Source: Cavia porcellus
Taxonomy: Eukaryota; Chordata; Mammalia; Rodentia; Caviidae
Length of the DNA: 64,000 nt
Direction of reading: 5' to 3'
Assembly (NCBI RefSeq): GCF_034190915.1
Contig: NW_026947486.1
Coordinates: forward strand, 22,685,001 to 22,749,000
In this document: piece after piece, positions 57,000 through 64,000 of the stretch
Layout of the letters: each line of letters opens with the position of its first letter
How positions within the stretch are numbered: position 1 is the stretch's first letter
Translations under genes and position numbers: made by a program
The notes under the pieces: model-generated
Told to the model about the DNA's origin: nothing
Seen by the model: only the letters and a program-made list of their open reading frames with translations
Database searches by the model: none

Positions 57000-58930
57000 A
57001 GCTCTGAGACAGGTAAACCGACACAAGATGGAGCTGCCTGAACCCCTCCTGGACCATGCTTGAAATGCAGCAGAAGAACATTGGGCAAGAAAATGCCCCA
57101 ATCCTGGTGTTCCTTTGGGGCCTTGCCCCAGGGCTACTATACTGTCCTAGCCACCAGAGAGCAGGTAAGCCATCCTCTTTAACTTCTAGCCCTAACAGGA
57201 AATGCCATCACTGCCAGATTCATCACTGACAGATCTGCTTGGACTTCCTGCTGAAGACTGACGGGGCTCGGGGCCCACAGGCCCCATTAAAGTGTCCTTC
57301 TCAGAGCCTCAAGTCCCACTAGAGGTCTCAGGTAAGACATTCTCTATACTTGTGGACATAGAGGCCATGTAAAGTGTTCTTCCTGAGTTTTAAGACTGCT
57401 ATATTAAGTCCCCAGTCTCTATAGGGGGTATTGATGGCCAACCTATGCAGCCTTTACAGACAGGGCCTATTTCATGCAGGTTCCAGACTTGCTTCTTCTC
57501 TGGTCAATCTCATAGTTTGAGATACCTCCATTCCCACCTGTGTTGCCCATGCCATGCCTATTTTAATTCATCTCAGGGATCCCTCAATTCTTCCTTGTGT
57601 TCCCCAAAATCCCATGGCTTCCAAACATTTACAGGGACTTAAATCTATAATTAAGAACCCTTTAGACAATGGTTTTCTTAAACCTACCCATTCACCCTTT
57701 AATACTCCTATTCTCCTGGTACTCAAGCTGGATGAGTCTTATCCTATAGTACTAGACCTTAAGATACTCAATAGTGCTGTTACCCAACCCACCCAGTGGT
57801 GTCAAACCCTTATACCATGCTCTCTCGTATCCCTCCTCCACTACTCACTTTACAGTCCTAGATCTTAAAAATGCCTTTTTATTCCTTTGTGTTTATGCAG
57901 ACTGACTCAGACACTCTGAGGCTTCACAGCTTACATCTGTTATCTCTCATAAACCCTCTCCTCAGGGATACATAGCACTCCCTTCCTTTCTGATTCACCA
58001 ATTTCTCAGACACAAACCTGGTCAAGACATAAATTTTACACACATGCTTTGCCACAAAACTCTCAAATATCTTCTTATGTTTGTTTGTACTTTTTCAGGA
58101 TAAATAAAAGCCTTTCCCACAACCAGGGAGACACTGATATACTTATTAAAGTCCTGTTACATAAAACTATCACAAGGACTACAACCAAGGTGGAGTGGCC
58201 CACACCTGGTCTTCTCAGCAATCTCAACAGCAGTCAAAGTTGCTAGACTGCCATCCTGGTTCCACATCACTCAGGCTAAGTGGTGCCCTTCCAGCCCTAG
58301 ATCTAACCATCCTTTTGCCCACTCATCTCCACCTCACCAAGGCCTCACAGCCACAACTCTCAGGCTAAGTCATATTTTGTTGTCCAATTTGGTTCCTAAT
58401 TTCTTACATTCTATTAATTATCCTTTTTACAGAAGGACGCTCAACAGTCTTTCCTAAACACTCCCACATCATTCAAGCCAAAAACAAGTCCTAACTACCT
58501 ATCCTCTTAACTTTTACCCTTTCAGATGGGGGAATAATCACCTCTCATAACTTCACTCCTCCTAACCCACACTTATATTTCAGAATTCTACCTCACCATG
58601 GCAATGATTCTACCTCAACATGGTCCTGATAAAATGATGTATCTAAATCAAAGGCACCTTTCCTTCTACCTCACCTGGGTTCTTAAATATGATAGTGGCC
58701 TGCCTCCTCATGACACCTTGTCTCTTTGTTTTTCCAGTCTAACATGAGGGCATTCACCAGTGATAAAGTTGTCCTGGCTAAAACACCTGGCACCAACTTC
58801 TACATGGGCATCAACCGTCATCCTGTTGACCCTCCTAAACCCCAGTACAGCACTCCCTTTCAGCAGGCAATAATAAAAGAAAGAAAAACTTTGCCCTTTT
58901 TCCTAATAATAAAAAGAGGGGAAAGAAAGG
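57000..58930 (+). pseudogene. Decayed gammaretrovirus-like ERV (gag end, protease, partial pol, env scraps)
   Basis: In order on plus: the end of gag with a split zinc knuckle (C-L-K-C at 57057-57068, then the His-Cys half H-W-A-R-K-C at 57079-57096 in another frame). A protease start follows, with the catalytic D-T-G-A changed to D-I-E-A (57355-57366) and a stop right after it. The N-terminal part of reverse transcriptase comes next (SPFNTPILLV and VLDLKILN, about 57680-57770). An abrupt passage then leads to integrase text (LLMFVCTFSG with a stop, then KAFPTT, about 58072-58120). After that comes an integrase C-terminal PRWSGPHLVF-type segment (about 58180) and short envelope-like scraps. 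The RT active site and most of pol are deleted. It cannot make virus proteins. Confidence 0.8.
58910..58929 (+). other. Retroviral polypurine tract-like sequence
   Basis: AAAAAGAGGGGAAAGAAAGG, pure purine, lies between the envelope scraps and the LTR-like segment, where the plus-strand primer belongs. Confidence 0.6.
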
Positions 58931-59250
58931 ATTTTTCCCTAAAGGGGACACTGCAGCAGTGGGAGGCTGGGAGCCAGAAGGTCACCTTCCCCACCCCTAA
59001 ACAATTTACCTGTGGCACAAAATAAATTCCAATGAGCTACCTGTGCATCAGTAATGCCCCTTAGGCTCCACTCCAAACCTAAGCTATATGTATGCCCCCA
59101 CACCACGTGTCTGGCATAGAGAAAGCCAGATCTGAGTGGCCAGGGGTTCTCTCTCCGCATTCTTGGGAATAAAGGCCACTTTACTTTATATTCTGTCTTC
59201 TAACTGCACCGAAAACTCTTTCAGTTATTTTCAAAAAGATTATCTTCAAA
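58931..59250 (+). mobile_element. Partial LTR of the ERV
   Basis: It follows the purine tract. It includes GAATAAAGGCCACTTTACTTTATATTC with the polyadenylation signal AATAAA (about 59169) and a TCTGTCTTCTAACTGC segment as in R/U5. The left and right ends are not clearly TG...CA. I see no second LTR 5' of gag in the window. Confidence 0.55.
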
Positions 59251-59339
59251 GAGGTTGTTCAGAATTTTTAGAGTTTGAAGAACTTGATTCCACATTCCTC
59301 TGGACATTAATTTTGTAATGATAAATTGCAGGGATTCTA

Positions 59340-61275
59340 ATATGTTTACATTTGTTGTTTTTCTCCACTAGGTTTTAAAATTCTGCCTTTATATTTAACA
59401 TATGAAGTTTTGATTGTGAAGTGCGATAATAGTGTGCTTTTGTGACTGTGGCAATTTGGGGTTCTAGAAGCTTTGCTAACTGGTATGTTAATTTTTTCAT
59501 CACATTTGGAAATTTTTCTGTGATATTTTCTGGAAGTAGGGTTTTTATATGTTTTATGCCTTTTGTGATGTCTTCTCATTTTTCACACTAATTCCATTTA
59601 ATCTTAGGTAAGTCTTCTTTGCACATTCTAGCAGCTGTTTGATCCATTTCATGATCCCTTGTTGTTTTTAAGGCATTTCTTAGTATATAGTATATAGAAA
59701 TCAACCATGATTTCTAATCCTGAGCTCTTTTTTCATGTTGCTCTCTTATGCTGCCCATATTTTCAATAGGATTTTTGTCTCATCGATTTATGTTTGATAT
59801 TTTTTCACTTGCTGTAATTCTTTTCTAAACTGGTCATCCATGTCATAGTGCTCTGGTTGGCATGGATAACCTTTTACTTGTATAATACTTATGTTTACTC
59901 ATTTTGCTTATTGCGTTCATTTTCTGTTTAGTTATATAATTTTTTAGCTGGCCAAACACCTTATTGTTCTGGGTTTTTTTTTGTTTGTTTGTTTTTTAAA
60001 TGTCTTTGTTTAATTCAGTCATTTGAGTTTTTTACTTCTCTTCATCAGTTCCAACCGAATCAGCTTTGGGGGAGCTGGGAACTTGAGACATTTTTTTTTC
60101 CTTATTTTCTCATGTTTCTTGTGTATGTGGGGTGGCGGTACAGCTATGCAGGCACACATGTGCTGAGGTTTAAGGATCAGGTAGGGTGGAAAAATTTTGT
60201 TGATCTATTTACAAAGTGTCTGTTTCTCACTGAATTGATCTTGTCTTTTTTGAATTTTGATATTTATCTGCCTCTTTTATATACTGAATTTAACTGGATC
60301 AGTCATAGTCACTGTGTTACAAGAAGAGACTCTACCGGAAATATCAATTTCAAAAGATATACCCATAGATAAATCATGTATGTAAAAATTTTGCTTTAAG
60401 AATTTCACATTTTATCCATTCCACATATACACTCTATTATATTACTTCTAATACTTAGCCTAGGATGTGATGGGATTAGATTCTGTTGAAATTAATAGCT
60501 GATTAAGTGGCTAGTATGGAGGGGAGGTAAGAGAGTATTTGTTAGAGTAGGAGAAAGGGTGCAGATGGAGGGCAGTGTAACTGGAAATTGAAGGAAGCTG
60601 TGACAATATCAGAACCACTTAATATATTGATAGCTTATGTTTGCATCCTCTAGTCACAGTTTTGGTGAGGATTAGTCTGACTGCCATGAAAGATACTAGA
60701 TTAATGCATTGCTTAGTTCTACATTGAATATATACCTGGAGAAGGGGTGCAGATTGATGCGCACATAGCTGGAGATTAAAGAAAGCTCTGACAGTGTAAA
60801 AACCACTTAATATATTAATAGTTTGTGTTTATAGTCTCTAGTAACAATTTTGGTGGATTAGTCTCATTTGCCTATGAAAGATACTAGATTTGTATCTTAG
60901 AAAGATACTAGTTTCTAGGTATATACCAGATGAAAGGAAGTGGGGGTGATAAAGGGCCAAGGAGAACAGAGAGGAGAAACAAAGAAAGAAAACTAAAGAT
61001 AAGATCCCCCTCAAAGTTGTGAAAACAAAAAGTAAATCATCTTCACAGTCTTATTTACATTTTAGTCTGAGTTCTCCAACTATAGTCACATGTGAGGAAG
61101 CTTTGTTATTCAGGAGGGACCCACTTGGACCCTTGGGCCTTGTTATTTTCCCCTACCTATCTCTGAATCATAGAGACTGCGGATTGGAATAAGGTCTATA
61201 TTTTAAACAGAGGGCTCTTGTTGTATATACAATAATTTCTAAATAAAGTTGGCTCCAGCTAATATCAGCCATTTT
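59340..61275 (-). mobile_element. Antisense L1, ORF1 and 5'UTR
   Basis: Minus-strand ORF1 pieces include a frame at 59346-59579 with YHRKISKCDEKINIPVSKASRTPN, the RNA-binding region, and coiled-coil text to about 60050. Beyond that is a 5'UTR-like region with a 188-bp tandem duplication, and A-rich DNA near 60950-61040. The right end reads CAAAATGGCTG on minus (61265-61275), which resembles the YY1-type start of L1s, so the 5' end may be here. Confidence 0.6.
60550..60910 (-). repeat. Tandem duplication of about 188 bp in L1 5'UTR
   Basis: GGAGAA(A/G)GGGTGCAG occurs at 60550 and 60738. Both units then contain AACCACTTAATATATT and end with TGAAAGATACTAGATT. The two copies differ by scattered substitutions. 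They may be promoter monomers of a second 5'UTR type. Confidence 0.75.
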
Positions 61276-61287
61276 GAAAAGAACACC

Positions 61288-62223
61288 CACCAATCTATAT
61301 GCCCACCTACAGTGTAGAAAGCTTACATTTTCACTACATCCTCTCCAGAATTTGTTTGTTATTGGTGATTTTTTATGATAGCCATTCTTTCTGGGGTGAT
61401 GGAATTTAATTTACTTTAATTTGCATCTCTTGAATAACCAATGATGATGAACATTTTTTCATGTACTTATTTGCTATTTATATTGCTTCATCTGAGAAGT
61501 GCACATTCATGTCAGATGCCCATTTAGTGTGTAAATTCCTTTAAAAACTAAGATTAGGAGTCCCATTCCACCCAGTTCTTCCCCTTATGAGTATATCCCA
61601 GAAGAGTTAAAAACATCATACCATGGTGATATATGTGCACCCCTGTTTATAACAGCACAATTTGTAATAACTAAATCTTGGACACAACAAAATGTCCATC
61701 AGCTGAGGAATAAACAAAAAGGATGTGCTTTTTTATATAATGGTGTACTACTCAGCCAAAAAGAATGATAAACTGGAGACTTTTATACATAAATAGACAC
61801 AACTCAAAACTAGACTCATAAGTGAAATAAACCATACACATATGTATAAATGTCATATTGTCTCACTAGTGTGATAAACTGAACAATTATAAAAGACCCA
61901 AAATGTACAATAGGTATTGCAAATTAGGAAGAAACTGTTCAAAACAAAAGACAAACAGTGATGGGGGTAAGGGAAAGGGGGGTCAAGAAAGGGAAAAATA
62001 TATTTATATACAAGATAGTTAAGATATTTATACAGCTAGTTACTCTGAGTTCATTTAAAGGAAAGGTTTGTGTTAATATTGTTTGAAAAAGACATCATGC
62101 CTTTATCTTGTACTCTAAATAACTACTATGAAGACAACAATACATAATATATTAATTATTGTAACTCTCCTAATAACTTGTTTTGATAAGTTCTTTTATT
62201 GTACTTTTTCTCTATAAAAGAAA
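61288..62223 (+). mobile_element. L1 insertion with twin-priming inversion
   Basis: The left part (61288 to about 61535) is ORF2 text on minus. The right part (about 61541-62223) is the following ORF2 C terminus and 3'UTR on plus, ending A-rich. The inverted part covers the NMNxHFSDE to cysteine-rich segment. The direct part begins at the K-L-R-L-G-V-P-F segment, which comes next in ORF2. The whole is flanked by GAAAAGAACACC (61276-61287) and GAAAAGAATACC (62224-62235). This is the classic product of twin priming during L1 integration. About 40 nt are missing at the switch point. Confidence 0.9.
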
Positions 62224-62235
62224 GAAAAGAATACC

Positions 62236-62930
62236 TATCTTCCTCCAAATAAGCAGTCTTTTTTGTGTGACACCAACTTGCAATATCAAATGCCATGGTC
62301 TGGCATAACTCTAGATAACTACAAAACTACTAAGAGCAATGGATCCCCCACACACAGAAGACTTCAACAGCTTAAAGGATAATTGCCTACCTCTCTCCCT
62401 CACACAGACAACCTCAGCAGCCAAAGGAAGTGTCAACCGTCCCTTGAACCACATGTATTACTTTGGTGGGCTGGTGGGAGCCCTGGCAACTACTCCCCCA
62501 GAAGACCTTATGAGGGTGCAGGTGAGTCCTTCTTCTATACAGAGAACCCTGGTTGGGCTTGTGAGAGTGCCAGCAGGGTCTCCCCAACTCAGAGAAACTG
62601 GGACTGTGAGACCCCCAGTGACATAGTAGCATCCTGGCTGGGGCGTACACTACAGATAGGTGAGTCTGGTGTCCTGGAACCACCTGAAGCCACAGTAACA
62701 ATATGAGCTAGGGGTTGTCTCTCATCAATACTCCTAGGCTAGTCAGTCTTGGAAGAATATGGGACTCACACAACTGGCCTGCAGAAGGAATTCAGGTGAC
62801 AACCCTTCCCCTGCACTGTAGGACTCAGTAATTGGATTGTCAGCCAAACAGTAGCACACTAATACACACATAATGTTCAGTTGAAACTATCAGGATTGAA
62901 AAGAGCAAAATATTAACCTAAAAAGTAAAA
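62236..62930 (+). promoter_or_regulatory. L1 5'UTR, sense
   Basis: Moderately GC-rich DNA directly upstream of an ORF1 start. It contains repeated GGTGAGTCC / GGTGAGTCTGG segments (62521 and 62659, 138 bp apart) with similar surroundings, and may be a degenerate monomer pair. Three overlapping open frames (62339-62706) on both strands are by-products. Confidence 0.55.
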
Positions 62931-63955
62931 ATGACAACACACACACACAAAAAAATTCAATTGCAAATGCCCAGCCCATCTGGAGCAAATACAGGAGAAA
63001 TGGAAATAGAGGACACACACATGAAATTTCTGAAAAGATACCAAGTGAAATAAAGAAACAAATCAATGAGGCTATAGAGGAAATCAGATTAGAAATAATC
63101 TGTTAGGTAAAAAAAAAATGACAATCTTAATAAAGGAGTTGTTCAGCATAGCTAGAAAAGCTATCGGTAAAAAAAGTAAAGAGCATGGGAAAATGATGGA
63201 AATATTGAATGAACAATGTAGGAAAGAAATAGAGTGCATTAAATAAATTCAAAGAGATATCCAGGAAATTAAAAAATTCCACTGGAAGTTGGAATTTTGG
63301 CAAAACTGAATGAAACTAAAGATAGAATTTCAGACTTTGATGACAGGATTGCAGCTAGAGATCACAAATGGAAAGAACTCTTAAATAAATCAAAGGACAA
63401 TTAAATAACAGTTGAACAACTCTAATATGATGCAAAGAAAAACAATATAGGCTTGACAGATTTCAATGAAAATCTGGAGTTAACGTAAATAACTTAAAAA
63501 AACATTTGCACAAGTAATAGCAAAAAATTTCTCAGGCATGAATAAAGAATCTGATATACACATAAGTGAGGAAAATAGAGCTCCAAACAGCCATAACCAA
63601 AATAAATATATACCCAGACTTATAATAATCATGATCCCAGCACTTTAGCATAAAAACAGGATATAAAAGCTACTAGAGAAATGAAAGAACTCACCTGTCA
63701 AGGAAACATCATCAGAATCAACGCAAACCCTTAAGTTAAGATGAGCTTGGAACAAAATATTTCAAGTCCTAAAAAAAAAAAAAAACAATTTTCCACCCAG
63801 ATTGATGTAGTGTGTAAAACTTTATTCCAAAGTTATTGGAGAAGTAAGATACTTCCATGATAAAGAACCACTGACCAAATCAACCCCAGAAAAAGTACTA
63901 AAATATATACTAGATAGAGGTAAAAATGAACATATAAGATAGGGACAAAATGACT
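62931..63955 (+). pseudogene. L1 ORF1 pseudogene
   Basis: It starts at ATG 62931 (MTTHTHKKIQ) after a CA/A-rich stretch. ORF1 text follows in order: AAATGCCCAGCCCATCTGG (62966), an ATGAGGCTATAGAGGAAATC coiled-coil segment (63067, nearly identical to 11415), an RNA-binding core near 63410-63560 and a C terminus near 63850-63900. Stops and frameshifts begin within 50 codons. ORF2 should follow beyond the window. Confidence 0.8.
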
Positions 63956-64000
63956 CAAAACAATAACATAAAAAATCAACTGGCAGAACAAGCAACTAAA

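Noticed and set aside
62339..62706. Overlapping frames on both strands near an L1
   Set aside because: They lie in the L1 5'UTR immediately before ORF1; the composition explains them.

Overview
This window is rodent nuclear DNA and is made almost entirely of mobile elements. I found no host gene exon that I can defend. The rodent assignment rests on a 7SL-derived B1 SINE (28618-28784), six copies of a tRNA-Ala(TGC)-derived ID-like SINE, and ERVL-MaLR LTRs, over a general mammalian background of MIR, L2, MLT/MST and old L1. The species is not resolved. The ID-like SINE head (core GGCATAAGCGCC) is unlike the mouse or rat ID elements I know.

Layout: 1-117, L1 scraps. 118-5310, an antisense L1 with 3'UTR, ORF2 and ORF1, containing a SINE and a GC-rich repeat block. 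6099-9616, a 5'-truncated sense L1 with perfect target-site duplications and a fully open ORF2 fragment. 10010-21180, a three-level nest: an old L1 ORF1 was split by a near-complete sense L1 (10545-20827), which was itself split inside ORF1 by an antisense element of 4.2 kb (12176-16408). 21183-26170, another antisense L1. 26200-36880, a mostly unique stretch with L2, MIR, old L1, B1, MaLR and MLT/MST LTRs, a possible hAT miniature element and a hairpin. 36880-40568 and 41511-49140, two antisense L1s that carry further insertions, including a second ORF2-less L1 (45860-48030) and a 250-bp trinucleotide microsatellite. 49395-51060, an antisense L1 5' part. 51179-52021, a probable ERV2-type LTR. 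52434-54637, a two-LTR MaLR provirus with PBS and PPT. 57000-59250, a decayed gammaretrovirus-like ERV. 59340-61275, an antisense L1 5' part. 61288-62223, a twin-primed L1. 62236-64000, the start of a sense L1.

The observation most worth pursuing is that the elements at 12176-16408 (minus) and 45860-48030 (plus) both have a 5'UTR, ORF1, a roughly 400-bp remnant of ORF2 and a 3'UTR. Their ORF2 remnants appear to be joined at the same place: about 220-235 nt of the endonuclease start is fused to the last 170 nt or so of ORF2, with about 3.3 kb removed. A shared junction in two diverged copies suggests a replicating non-autonomous 'half-L1' (HAL1-like) lineage that relies on the ORF2 protein of a full L1, not two separate accidents. 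The architecture is known as HAL1; whether this family is described in this species cannot be told from the sequence alone.

Functionally, the window shows a retrotransposon food chain. L1 ORF2 supplies endonuclease and reverse transcriptase, the half-L1s and SINEs borrow it (all show A-rich 3' ends, TSDs, or both), and most copies landed inside older L1 DNA.
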